A DNA stretch of 64,000 nucleotides from Luteimonas marina (GTDB lineage: Bacteria > Pseudomonadota > Gammaproteobacteria > Xanthomonadales > Xanthomonadaceae). How positions within the stretch are numbered: the stretch's first letter is position 1; each line of letters opens with the position of its first letter. Below, one piece after another: positions 36,718 to 45,503 of the stretch. The stretch is taken from assembly GCF_007859325.1 (NCBI RefSeq), contig NZ_VOHK01000003.1:434001-498000 (forward strand), given 5' to 3'. The notes below the pieces were generated by a model. It saw only the letters and a program-made list of their open reading frames with translations, had not been told where the DNA came from and searched no databases. Both the position numbers and the translations under genes were made by a program.

Positions 36718-37737
36718 ATGGCAGACCAGGAATACACCGAGGCCGAACTCGAGGCGCTGGCCGGCAAGGCCATCTCCAGGCCGCTGGTGACGCACATCTA
36801 CACGGCGGACCCTTCCGCGCACGTCTTCGAGGGCAGGCTGTACGTCTATCCCTCGCACGACATCGACGCCGGCATCCCGTTCAACGACGACGGCGCCCAC
36901 TTCGGCATGGAGGACTACCACGTCCTGCGCATGGACTCGCCGGAGGGCGAGGCGGTGGACTGCGGCGTGGCGCTGCACGTGGACGACGTGCCGTGGGCCG
37001 AGCGCCAGATGTGGGCGCCGGACGCGGCGGTGAAGGACGGCCGCTACTACCTGTATTTCCCGGCCAAGTGCGCCGACGGCCTGTTCCGCATCGGCGTGGC
37101 CGTGGGCGAGCGCCCGGAAGGGCCGTTCGCGGCCGAACCCGAACCCATCACCGGCAGCTATTCGATCGATCCGGCGGTGTTCGCCGACGACGACGGCGAG
37201 CACTACATGTACTTCGGCGGCATCTGGGGCGGGCAGTTGCAGCAGTACCGCGACAATACCCACGCTGCGGACAACGAGGAGCCCGCCGACGGCGAACCCG
37301 CGCTCGGGCCGCGTATCGCGCGCCTGACGGCGGACATGAAGCAGTTCGCCGAGGCCCCGCGCGAGGTGGTGATCGTCGACGAGGCCGGCCGGCCGCTGCT
37401 GGCCGGCGACCACGACCGCCGCTATTTCGAAGGGCCGTGGATGCACAGGCACCAGGGCAGGTACTACCTGTCGTACTCCACCGGCGACACCCACCTGCTG
37501 TGCTACGCCACGGGCGACAGCCCTTATGGCCCCTTCGTCTACCAGGGCGTGATCCTGACGCCGGTGATCGGCTGGACCACGCACCACTCGATCGTCGAGT
37601 TCGAGGGCCGCTGGTGGCTGTACTACCACGACTCGATCCTGTCGGGCGGCGTCACCCACCTGCGCTCGGCCAAGGTCGCCGAACTGCACTACGAGGCCGA
37701 CGGCCGCATCCGGACCCTGCATCCCTATGGCGAATGA
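36718..37737 (+). CDS. Cytoplasmic GH43 beta-xylosidase / arabinofuranosidase
   Basis: GH43 enzyme of 339 residues without a signal peptide, thus acting in the cytoplasm on imported oligosaccharides. It consists of a single five-blade domain. Catalytic residues: base Asp in YTADPSAHVFEG, modulating Asp in YSIDPAVFADDDG, acid Glu in RRYFEGPWMHRHQG. This short form resembles the GH43 subgroup 1 type. It lies between a GPH symporter and an aldose-1-epimerase, which would mutarotate the sugar released. Start ATG 36718 has a weak ribosome-binding site. Confidence 0.9.
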   Translation: MADQEYTEAELEALAGKAISRPLVTHIYTADPSAHVFEGRLYVYPSHDIDAGIPFNDDGAHFGMEDYHVLRMDSPEGEAVDCGVALHVDDVPWAERQMWAPDAAVKDGRYYLYFPAKCADGLFRIGVAVGERPEGPFAAEPEPITGSYSIDPAVFADDDGEHYMYFGGIWGGQLQQYRDNTHAADNEEPADGEPALGPRIARLTADMKQFAEAPREVVIVDEAGRPLLAGDHDRRYFEGPWMHRHQGRYYLSYSTGDTHLLCYATGDSPYGPFVYQGVILTPVIGWTTHHSIVEFEGRWWLYYHDSILSGGVTHLRSAKVAELHYEADGRIRTLHPYGE

Positions 37738-38575
37738 CACGGGCGCGACGGCGGGCGCCATCGGCGCCGCCTCGCCGATGGCGCCGGGCGCGCTGCTGAC
37801 GATCGCCGACGGCGACCTGTCGGTGGACATCGCGCCGGAGGCGGGCGGCCGCATCGCCCAGATCCGCTGTGACGGCAACGAACAATTGCTCGGCCACGGC
37901 GAGCACGGCGCGACCGCGGCCATCGCCTGGGGCTCTTACCCGATGGTGCCGTGGGTGGGCCGCATCCGTCGCGGCCGCTTCGGGTTCGAAGGCCGCGGTT
38001 ACACGCTGCCGGCCGATTTCGAAGGCCACGCGATCCACGGCGTCGGCTACCTGCTGCCGTGGCAGGTGACGGAGCAGTCGCCGCGCCACGTCGTGCTGGA
38101 ACTGGCATTGCCCAACGATGCGCGCTGGCCGTTCGGCGGCGTCGCCGGGCAGCGCATCGAAATCGACGGCCGGCAACTGACGATGACGCTGTCGACCACC
38201 GCGGTCGAACACGCGATGCCGGTGGCGATGGGCTGGCATCCCTGGTTCCGCAAGCCCGATCGGCTGGAGTTCGCACCCGATGCGATGTACTCGCGCGACG
38301 CCGACGACGGCATCACCGCGCTGCCGCTGCAGGCCGTGCGCCCGGGCCCCTGGGACGACTGCTTCGTCAATCGCCGCGAGGTGGTGCTGCATCGCGACGG
38401 CCAGCGGCTCCGGCTGACCTCCGCATGCAGCGACTGGGTGGTCTACGACGTCCCCGGCTTCGCCACCTGCGTCGAGCCCCAGACCGCGCCGCCCGACGCC
38501 TTCAACCTGGGATTGGGGCTGACGCTGCAGCCCGGCGAGACGGCGTCGGCGCGCTACGTGCTGGCCTGGGACTGA
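37727..38575 (+). CDS. Aldose-1-epimerase
   Basis: Galactose-mutarotase-fold protein of 282 residues interconverting alpha and beta anomers of free aldoses. Active-site segments: EGHAIHGVGYLLPW (first His), MGWHPWFR (second His) and FATCVEPQTAPPDAF (catalytic Glu). The ATG overlaps the GH43 gene by 11 bases, so it is translated from the same message. Its likely substrate is xylose or arabinose made by that GH43. The first 20 residues (Ala/Gly-rich) are outside the fold, so a later start is possible. Confidence 0.87.
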   Translation: MANDTGATAGAIGAASPMAPGALLTIADGDLSVDIAPEAGGRIAQIRCDGNEQLLGHGEHGATAAIAWGSYPMVPWVGRIRRGRFGFEGRGYTLPADFEGHAIHGVGYLLPWQVTEQSPRHVVLELALPNDARWPFGGVAGQRIEIDGRQLTMTLSTTAVEHAMPVAMGWHPWFRKPDRLEFAPDAMYSRDADDGITALPLQAVRPGPWDDCFVNRREVVLHRDGQRLRLTSACSDWVVYDVPGFATCVEPQTAPPDAFNLGLGLTLQPGETASARYVLAWD

Positions 38576-38603
38576 CGCGCCGAGCCAAAAGGCGCTTCCA
38601 CGA

Positions 38604-39230
38604 TCAGTCGTCCACGTCCCTGAGCCGCGCGATGGGCAGGTTCCATCCGCGTCGGATCGCCATGAAGCGCAGCAGGAAGCAGGCGCCGGCGCCGGCGATG
38701 GCCGTGGGCGCGAAGGGGAATCCCAGCGCCGATCCGGCGGCGACCAGCGCCGCACCGAGCAGGGCGGCGACGGCGTACAGCTCGCGATGCAGGACCGCCG
38801 GGATTTCCGCGACCAGCACGTCGCGCGCGATCCCGCCGCCGATGCCCGAGAGCATGCCGAGCAGGATCGCCCCGGTCGGCCCGATGCCGTACTCGAGCGC
38901 CTTGGCGGTGCCGCTGACCGCGAACAGGGCCAGCCCGACCGCATCGAACAGCTGCACGGGATTGCGCATCCGCTCCACGCGGTCGTGGCCGAAGAAGGTC
39001 ACCACGCCCGCGAGCATTGCCGTGGCCAGGTAGCGCCAGTCGGCGAAGGCCGCCGGCGGATGGGCGCCGATGATGATGTCGCGCGTGATGCCGCCCGCGG
39101 TCGCGGCGGCGAACGACAGGGTCAGCACGCCGAACAGGTCCAGCCGCTTGCGCACGCCCAGCGTCGCGCCGCTGATGGCGAAGGCGAAGGTGCCGATGAG
39201 GTCGAGCGAGGAGAGCAGGATCGGGGTCAT
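38604..39230 (-). CDS. TRIC/YicG-type membrane channel (UPF0126)
   Basis: Integral membrane protein of 208 residues made of two similar three-helix halves plus a last helix. Each half has the glycine-rich motif: FAAATAGGITRDIIIGAHPP in the first and LGMLSGIGGGIARDVLVAEI in the second. Bacterial members of the TRIC family form trimeric cation channels and some are linked to glycine transport. ATG 39230 starts the fold; longer frames run into a repeat. It is convergent with the epimerase and has no evident role in xylan use. Confidence 0.88.
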   Translation of the reverse strand: MTPILLSSLDLIGTFAFAISGATLGVRKRLDLFGVLTLSFAAATAGGITRDIIIGAHPPAAFADWRYLATAMLAGVVTFFGHDRVERMRNPVQLFDAVGLALFAVSGTAKALEYGIGPTGAILLGMLSGIGGGIARDVLVAEIPAVLHRELYAVAALLGAALVAAGSALGFPFAPTAIAGAGACFLLRFMAIRRGWNLPIARLRDVDD

Positions 39231-39302
39231 GTCGCGCGCTGCCGGGACGGCCGGCTTGCGGACATTATCGGCGAAGCGGATCGGGCGGGCGGCGGATGCG
39301 GT

Positions 39303-39402
39303 TGGCCCCCACCCCAACCCTCCCCCGCAAGCGGAGGAGGGAGCAGGAACGCCTGCTTTCGACTCCCTCCCCCGCCTGCGGGGGAGGGCTGGGGTGGGGG
39401 CA
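39303..39402. repeat. Palindromic repeat, type D
   Basis: CCCCCACCCCAACCCTCCCC and GGGGAGGGCTGGGGTGGGGG are inverted copies, each with an inner CCCCCGC(A/C)TGCGGGG-type hairpin. It lies between the channel gene and the end of the fused hydrolase gene. Confidence 0.8.
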
Positions 39403-39447
39403 ACCCCGAGACAGTCGCCCGTCAGCAAACCGGCGTGGGCAACAGGT

Positions 39448-41073
39448 TCATCCGTGGGCCGCGGCAACCGCCCGCCCGAGTCCGAACCTCCGCCGCAGGA
39501 ACGCCGCACCATCCTCCAGCGCCTGCCGCGCGACCGACGACACCGCCACCGCCTCGATGAAGCTGTGCGGCGCGCCGCGATACAGCTTCACCTCGACGTC
39601 GACGCCTGACGCGAGCAGCTTGCCGGCCATCGCCAGGTTCTGCTCGGCCAGTACGTCGCACTCGCCGATGCCGATGAAGTAGGGCGGCAGTCCCTCCAGT
39701 TCGGCCAGCAGGCCGTGGGTGTAGGGACTGTTGCGGTCGGCGGGCCGCGAGATGTAGTAGTTCCAGAAGGTGTCGACTTCCTTCGCGGTCAGCATGTCCT
39801 CGTCGGTGCCGTAGCGGCGGCGCGAGTGCGGCGAGCAGTCGGGGGTGAAGCCGGCGTAGTAGCTCAGGACCGCGGCGATGCGCTCGCCTTCGCCGATATC
39901 GCGCAGCTTCAGCACCGCGCCCGTGCTCAGGTTGCCGCCGGCCGAATCCCCGCCCAGCGCCAGCCGGCTCGCATCGAACCCGTGCGCGGCGCCGTTGTCC
40001 TGCAGCCAGCGCACGACGTCGATCACCTGCTCCAGCGCCACCGGGTAGCGCACTTCCGGCGACAGCGCGTAGTCGATGCCGACCACGGCGACGCCGGCGC
40101 GCGCGGCCAGTTCGCGCATGACGCGGTCGTGGGTGTCGAGGCTGAACATCGCCCAGCCGCCGCCGTGCAGGAAGGCGAGCGTCGGCTTGGCGGTGCCGGG
40201 CGCGGGATCGTGGATGCGCAGCCGGACCGGGCCGTGGCGGGTGTCGGCGAAGATCTCCTCGGTGCGCGCGGGCACCGGGCCGCCTTCGCACCAGGGGCGG
40301 CGGACCTGCTCGACGATCTCGCGGCGTTCGGGCCAGTCGAGCTCGCGGCCGGCGGTGATGCGCCGGCCCTCGGCGATGACGCTGTCGATGAAGCCCGCGA
40401 TCTCGGGGTCGAGCGGCTTCGCCCGCGGTTCGATCGCGGCGATCGCATCGGCGCCGCGGCCGCCGTCGAAGCGGCGCATCCACGCGGCCAGCGTGTGCTG
40501 TCGCGTATCCCAGAGGCCGCGCAGGATGTCGTCGAAGACGTCGTCGCGTTCGTCCTGGCCGAGCTTGAACGTGGCGCGGGCCGCGCGCACGTGCGCTTGG
40601 AAGCCGACCACGCCCTTGCGCAGCGAGGCATAGCGCTCGCCCATTTCCTCGATGCTCCATGCGCCCGGGCGTCCGCGCTCCATGTCGTCGGTCAGGCCAC
40701 GCAGCAGGCGGTCGGCATCCTCGGGCGTGTCGTGAAGCTCGATGTCCACGTCGAAGATGGCGGTGGCGTAGTTCCAGGTCGGCGCCCGCGTGCGATCGGC
40801 GAACCACGAGGGCGAGACGTAGCCGTGCGGACCGATCAGCAGCACCGTCGCGCGCGGATCGTCGGCGAAGGCGCGCCACTGCGGATTGCTGCGCGCGAAG
40901 TGGCCGAGCAGGTGCAGCGGATGGCCGTCGGCGTCGCATTCGACCTGCACCGGCAGCGGCGTGGCCGACAGTTCGCCCGCGGCGCCGGAGACGATCCAGG
41001 CGAGCGGCTGTTCGGCGACGAGGTCGGCGATGTCCCGCGGCGAAAGCGGCTGGAAAAGCGAAGGATTGGACAT
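39448..41073 (-). CDS. Fusion of a PaiB-type FMN-binding domain and an HSL-type alpha/beta hydrolase
   Basis: Protein of 541 residues with two distinct parts. Residues about 1-200 match PaiB-type FMN-binding split-barrel proteins (LVAEQPLAWIVSGAAGELSA, HLLGHFARSNPQW, IGPHGYVSPSWF, PTWNYATAIF, LRKGVVGFQAHV). From about residue 225 there is a hormone-sensitive-lipase-type hydrolase: oxyanion motif FLHGGGWAMFS, nucleophile GGDSAGGNLSTG, Asp in GECDVLAEQN and His in APHSFIEAV. PaiB alone is known as a Bacillus regulator; hydrolases of this type cleave short esters or amides. The join is continuous with no frameshift. ATG 41073 starts PaiB itself. It is 34 bases after an amidase, in an operon with an amino-acid permease. 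Confidence 0.85.
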   Translation of the reverse strand: MSNPSLFQPLSPRDIADLVAEQPLAWIVSGAAGELSATPLPVQVECDADGHPLHLLGHFARSNPQWRAFADDPRATVLLIGPHGYVSPSWFADRTRAPTWNYATAIFDVDIELHDTPEDADRLLRGLTDDMERGRPGAWSIEEMGERYASLRKGVVGFQAHVRAARATFKLGQDERDDVFDDILRGLWDTRQHTLAAWMRRFDGGRGADAIAAIEPRAKPLDPEIAGFIDSVIAEGRRITAGRELDWPERREIVEQVRRPWCEGGPVPARTEEIFADTRHGPVRLRIHDPAPGTAKPTLAFLHGGGWAMFSLDTHDRVMRELAARAGVAVVGIDYALSPEVRYPVALEQVIDVVRWLQDNGAAHGFDASRLALGGDSAGGNLSTGAVLKLRDIGEGERIAAVLSYYAGFTPDCSPHSRRRYGTDEDMLTAKEVDTFWNYYISRPADRNSPYTHGLLAELEGLPPYFIGIGECDVLAEQNLAMAGKLLASGVDVEVKLYRGAPHSFIEAVAVSSVARQALEDGAAFLRRRFGLGRAVAAAHG

Positions 41074-41107
41074 GGGGTCGGGTCGGGAGGGGAATCGGGG
41101 AAGGCGG

Positions 41108-42547
41108 TCAGGGGAGGGTGGCGGCCACGGAATGGGCCGGCCAGCGTTCGGCCCAGGGGGCTGCCGCTTCGAGTTCATAGGCGAGTGCGAACAGGGCGTC
41201 TTCCTGCCCGCGGTCGGCCGCGAACATGCTGCCGATCGGCAGGCCGTCGCGGCTGGCCGACAGCGGCAGCGAGATCGCCGGCGTGCCCGCCATGTTCTGC
41301 AGCGGGGTGTAGTCGATCCACGCGAACATCGTCTGCATCAGCGTGTCCATCGGCACGTCGGGCGCGAAGGTGCCCAGCGGCGGCGGCGGTGCGCTGACGA
41401 CCGGGGTCAGGACGACGTCGTGGCTGGCGAAGAATGCCGACAGCTGCTGTGGAAGCTGCGCGATCTGGCGGTAGGCCGCTTCGAGCGCCTGCGTGGGCAG
41501 GTTCGCCGCGCGCGCGCCGAGCGCAAGTGTCCACGGCTCGAGCGCATCTTCGAGGCGACATCCGCCGAGCTGCGCACGCTCGGCATCGACGCAGTCGGCG
41601 GCCAGATGCGACCACAGGTCCTCGAATGCGGTCAGGACCGCGTCGCCGTCGAGCGGCCACGGCGCGCGCTCAACGCGATGGCCGAGCGATGCGCAGAGCT
41701 CCGCCGTGCCTGCGACCGCGTCGCGGACGTCCGCATGCGGCGCGGCGCCGCGCAGGCCGGATTCGATCACCGCGATCCGCAGGCGCCGCGCGGATGGATC
41801 CCGGACCATGTCGCGTCCCGCCTGCAGATGGGTCGTGGCGAACGCCCAGGCGGCATCGCGCACGCTGCGCGCGTGCAGGCCGTCGGCCACCAGCAGGTCT
41901 TCCACCAGGTGGCGGCTGCGCACGCGCACGGTGCTGTCGCGGCCCGGCTTCAGGCCCACCACGCCGCAGCACGAGGACGGCAGGCGGATCGAACCGCCGC
42001 CGTCGCTGCCGTGCGCGAGCGGGACCAGGCCGGCGGCGACCGCGGCGGCGGCACCGCCGCTGGAGCCTCCCGGCGAATGCGCCAGCGACCACGGGTTGCG
42101 CGTCACCGGACCGAGCAGCGGTTCGGTCGAGGCGAGCAGCCCGAACTCCGGCATCGACGACTTGCCGACCGCGACCAGCCCCTGCGCGACCAGCCGCTCG
42201 ACGTAGGGATATCCGCGCTGCACCAGCATGCCGCTGCGGCTGCGCGAGCCCGCCTGCGTCGGCATGCCCGGATAGTCCAGCGAATCCTTCGCCAGCCAGG
42301 GCACGCCCGTCATCGCGCCGCGGGCGGCGACGCCATCGAGCGCAGCGGCCTCGCGCCGGGCCTGCGCGAAGGCGCGGTGGCTCAGGGCCTGCAGCTGCGG
42401 GTCCAGCGCTTCGATGCGCAGGATCGCGGCTTCGACCAGGCCGGCGGCGTCGATGTCGCCCGAGCGCACCATGGCCGCTTGGTCGTGCGCGTCCAGGCGG
42501 CCGATCGTGAAAGCCTCCGTGCGGGTGAGGGTGTTGCGGGCGGACAT
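41108..42547 (-). CDS. Amidase-signature family amidase
   Basis: Enzyme of 479 residues with the Ser-cisSer-Lys triad of the amidase-signature family: Lys in GVPWLAKDSLDYPG, cis-Ser and nucleophile Ser in LAHSPGGSSGGAAAAVAAGL and GSDGGGSIRLPSSCCGVVGL. It lacks a signal peptide. The sequence resembles members annotated as 6-aminohexanoate-cyclic-dimer hydrolase or aryl-acylamidase, but the substrate cannot be read from sequence. It lies between an amino-acid permease (43 bases upstream) and the PaiB-hydrolase fusion, so an imported amide-bearing compound is plausible. Confidence 0.9.
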   Translation of the reverse strand: MSARNTLTRTEAFTIGRLDAHDQAAMVRSGDIDAAGLVEAAILRIEALDPQLQALSHRAFAQARREAAALDGVAARGAMTGVPWLAKDSLDYPGMPTQAGSRSRSGMLVQRGYPYVERLVAQGLVAVGKSSMPEFGLLASTEPLLGPVTRNPWSLAHSPGGSSGGAAAAVAAGLVPLAHGSDGGGSIRLPSSCCGVVGLKPGRDSTVRVRSRHLVEDLLVADGLHARSVRDAAWAFATTHLQAGRDMVRDPSARRLRIAVIESGLRGAAPHADVRDAVAGTAELCASLGHRVERAPWPLDGDAVLTAFEDLWSHLAADCVDAERAQLGGCRLEDALEPWTLALGARAANLPTQALEAAYRQIAQLPQQLSAFFASHDVVLTPVVSAPPPPLGTFAPDVPMDTLMQTMFAWIDYTPLQNMAGTPAISLPLSASRDGLPIGSMFAADRGQEDALFALAYELEAAAPWAERWPAHSVAATLP

Positions 42548-42590
42548 GCGCAGGGCTCCGTCGGGCTGCGGCGGCAGGGAAGGAAAGACG

Positions 42591-44063
42591 TCAGGCCACG
42601 CGCCGCAGTGCGCGCGGGCGGCCGTAGCAGCGGTAGAGCAGGGCGCCGATCGCGGCGTAGGCGCCCAGCAGCACGATCGGAAGCAGGTCGCCGCTGCGCG
42701 CCTGCTGCGCGATGTCCAGCGCCACCGGCAGCGTCATCGCGAAACTCATCACGATGGCCGCCACCGGCACCACGCCGAACCAGACGCCGCCGATGCGCAC
42801 GCCGCCCAGCGGCACGTGGAAGCCGCCCGATCGCTCGGGCTGCGCGCTGCGCACCCGGATCAGGCTGATCGCCACCATCGCGAACATGAAGGCCACGCCG
42901 AACGAGATCAGGTCCGCCATCACCGAGATCGGCAGCAGCGCGGCATTGACCGCGGCGAGCGCGGCCAGCAGCAGGTTGGCGATCCACAGGCTGTTGCGCG
43001 ACGGATGCAGCCTTGCGAACACGTCGGGCAGCAGGCCGTCGCGCGACATCGCGTAGCAGACCCGCGAATGCCCGAAGGCGTTGGCCAGCAGCACCGAAGC
43101 CAGCCCGGCCAGCGCGCCGATCTTGATCACCACCGCGAACTGCGGCCAGCCGATGCGGTCGACCGCCAGTGCGATCGGATCGGGAACGTCCAGCTCCCGG
43201 AACGGGATGAGCCCGGTCAGCACGATCGCCGCCAGCACGTACAGCGTGGCGCAGATCGCCAGCGAGCCGAGGATCCCGATCGGCACGTCGCGCTGCGGGT
43301 TGCGGGTTTCGGCCGCGGCCGTGGACACCGTCTCGAAGCCGAGGAAGGCGAAGAACAGCAGCGCCGCCGCGCGCGCCACGCCTTCCCAGCCGTAGCGGAA
43401 GCCGCCCTCGTTGGGCGGCAGGAAGGGCGACCAGTTGCCCGGATCGACCGCGGTCGCGCCGACGACGATGAAGCTGGCCAGCACCAGCACCTTCACCACG
43501 ACCAGGATGGCGTTGGCCAGGGACGAGCGCGACGTGCCCAGCGCGACGATCGCGCCCGCGCCCAGCGCCGCGCCGGCGGCGACGAGGTTGACGTGGCCGC
43601 TGACGGCCAGCGACTTGCCCGTGCTTCCCGGCAGCAGCTGGATCGCGGGTGTCGAGATCGCCGCCGGCAGGGCGATGCCCATGTCCGCCAGCAGGCTGGC
43701 GAAGTAGCCGGAAAATCCCACAGCCAGCAACGAGGCGGCGACGCTGAACTCCAGGAACAGCAGCCAGCCCAGCGCCCAGGCCGGGCCGATGCCCAGCGTG
43801 TGCCTGCAGTAGCTGTAGGCCGAACCCGACTCGGGCATGTTCGAGGCCAGTTCGGCATAGCACAGCCCGACCAGCAGGCAGGCAAAGCCGGCGATCACGA
43901 ACGACAGCGTCACCGCCGGCCCGGCGTACAGCGACGCCGCGGTGCCGACCAGGACATAGACGCCGGCGCCGAGGATCTGGGCCACGCCCAGAATCAGCAG
44001 AGAACCCCAGCCGAGGCCGAGCTGCAGTCCCGGGGTTCGGTTCGGTGACGTGGACGCAGTCAT
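42591..44063 (-). CDS. APC-family amino-acid permease
   Basis: Inner-membrane transporter of 490 residues with about 12-14 helices. The first helix holds the unwound glycine motif ILGVAQILGAGVYVLVG, and the family segment LLFFAFLGFETVSTAAAETR marks helix six. Later NAFGHSRVCYAMSRDGLLP is typical of cationic-amino-acid type members. It is first of a three-gene operon with an amidase and a PaiB-hydrolase fusion, so it may bring in an amino acid or amide that these enzymes use. Confidence 0.9.
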   Translation of the reverse strand: MTASTSPNRTPGLQLGLGWGSLLILGVAQILGAGVYVLVGTAASLYAGPAVTLSFVIAGFACLLVGLCYAELASNMPESGSAYSYCRHTLGIGPAWALGWLLFLEFSVAASLLAVGFSGYFASLLADMGIALPAAISTPAIQLLPGSTGKSLAVSGHVNLVAAGAALGAGAIVALGTSRSSLANAILVVVKVLVLASFIVVGATAVDPGNWSPFLPPNEGGFRYGWEGVARAAALLFFAFLGFETVSTAAAETRNPQRDVPIGILGSLAICATLYVLAAIVLTGLIPFRELDVPDPIALAVDRIGWPQFAVVIKIGALAGLASVLLANAFGHSRVCYAMSRDGLLPDVFARLHPSRNSLWIANLLLAALAAVNAALLPISVMADLISFGVAFMFAMVAISLIRVRSAQPERSGGFHVPLGGVRIGGVWFGVVPVAAIVMSFAMTLPVALDIAQQARSGDLLPIVLLGAYAAIGALLYRCYGRPRALRRVA

Positions 44064-44345
44064 CGCGGATCGACGCTGCCGGCGGCACGCGCACCACGCA
44101 GGCAGGGTGCGGCCGGCATGCCTGCGGGCGGGGCGAGGAGGTGTGGTCGATCGATCATGGCGGTTTCATGCTGTCCGCCGCGAAGGCCCGCCGCTTCGCC
44201 ATCCCGCCCCCGGACTTTGCAGAACGTGCCCGGCGTGGATGGGGCCGGGGGCATTGGCTGCGACTTGCCTGTCGTGGCCACCGCGTTACGGCGCCGCAGC
44301 GTCTCGGTCCGGATATCGTCAGCCCGGTGCTGTCGATCAAACCCC

Positions 44346-44479
44346 GTCATCCCAGCAAAAGCTGGGATCCATTTGCCGTTGGCCCTGCTCGGAGGAACCA
44401 ATGGCGAAAAAGCAGAAAAGCAAAATGGATCCCAGCTTGACCAGCCTTCGGCTGTTGTAAAGCGCTTCGCTGGGATGAC
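44346..44479. repeat. Palindromic repeat, type A with nested insert
   Basis: Arms GTCATCCCAGCAAAAGCTGG and GATCCCAGC/TTCGCTGGGATGAC; the loop of the right-hand hairpin is split by a 29-base insert at 44437-44465 which is closely related to the insert in the type B repeat at 35051. The rest of the 460-base gap between the permease and the esterase shows nothing recognisable. Confidence 0.85.
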
Positions 44480-44525
44480 GAGTATCGGTGGCATAGCCGC
44501 GGCGACGAGGCGCCGCAGCAGCAAC

Positions 44526-45428
44526 TCAGCGGATCTCGAACGCGAACCGCAGCACGTCGGTCACCGAGCGCGCGGGTACGGTGACGTGGATTTCCTCCGG
44601 ATAGCGCTGCAGGCGCACGCGCAGGCCGTGGCCGGACAGGCGGTCGAGGCGGTCGACGAGTGCGCGCGCCGGCTCCGGATCGTCGTCGGTGTCGCGGTCG
44701 CCGACGACCACCATCAGCCGGCTCGTCCTGCCGATCTTCCCGCCCGTCAGCCGAGCCGTGAACGCACGTTCGTCCTCGAGAATGCCCTGTTCGTTCCATT
44801 CCATCGAAGGGCTGGCGGCCACGATCGAGTGGAAGGCCTGCGGATGTTCGTACAGCGCATAGAGCGCGAACAGGCCGCCCAGCGAATGGCCGAACAGCGA
44901 ATGGCGATCGGGATCGGTCGGGTAGCGGCGGCCGATCTCGGTGCGCAGCTTGCCGGTCAGGAAATCGAGGAACTCCCTGCGCGCGCCGCTCTTGTACTTG
45001 GCCAGTTCGCGCCATTGCCGTGGCGGAGGATCGAGCAGGGGCGCGGTGAAGTCGTTCAGCCGGCGCACGTCCCAGGCGTCGTCGCCGGGATAGCCGACGC
45101 CGACGATGATCGACTTCCCGACCGGCAGGTACTCCTGCACCCAGCGCGCCTGCGCGAACGAGGCGAAGTAGGCGTTGCCGTCGAGCACGTACAGGACGGG
45201 ATAGCCGTCCTCGGGCGCCTCGCCTCCGGTGGGGGCGGACACGAAGATGCGGTACACCTCGCCGCTGTCGGACGCGAGGTCCCAGACCTGGGTCGACGGC
45301 ATCGTGTAGCCCACCGGCCCAGGCGAGGCGGCGGGCGCCGCCTGCGCGGCCGCGGCCCAGGTCGCGGGCAGGACGAGGCCAATGGCCGCCGCGAAGATCC
45401 AGGTGAGTGCCCGGCATGGTCTGCACAT
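44526..45428 (-). CDS. Exported esterase of the Fes/IroE (COG2819) type
   Basis: Alpha/beta hydrolase of 300 residues with signal peptide (LTWIFAAAIGLVLPATWAAA). Seen are YPVLYVLDGNAYF, IIVGVGYPGDDAW, nucleophile elbow LFGHSLGGLFALYAL, SPSMEWNEQGIL and the His of YPEEIHVTVPARS. Relatives include enterobactin-type esterases and esterase-D-like enzymes. A siderophore-type receptor lies 4 kb away, but on the other strand and not adjacent, so a link is speculative. GAGGGAGG shortly before the ATG supports the start. Confidence 0.83.
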   Translation of the reverse strand: MCRPCRALTWIFAAAIGLVLPATWAAAAQAAPAASPGPVGYTMPSTQVWDLASDSGEVYRIFVSAPTGGEAPEDGYPVLYVLDGNAYFASFAQARWVQEYLPVGKSIIVGVGYPGDDAWDVRRLNDFTAPLLDPPPRQWRELAKYKSGARREFLDFLTGKLRTEIGRRYPTDPDRHSLFGHSLGGLFALYALYEHPQAFHSIVAASPSMEWNEQGILEDERAFTARLTGGKIGRTSRLMVVVGDRDTDDDPEPARALVDRLDRLSGHGLRVRLQRYPEEIHVTVPARSVTDVLRFAFEIR

Positions 45429-45503
45429 ATTCCCTCCCTCGGTTCGCCTGTCCGGGAAACATCATTGCAGGCAGCAATACACGCTGTCCGGCGCTTGCCG
45501 CAC

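Noticed and set aside
44400..44465. Short open frame reading MAKKQKSKMDPSLTS within the repeat at 44346
   Set aside because: It lies fully inside a palindromic repeat and its residues are coded by repeat arms; no ribosome-binding context or conservation is visible.
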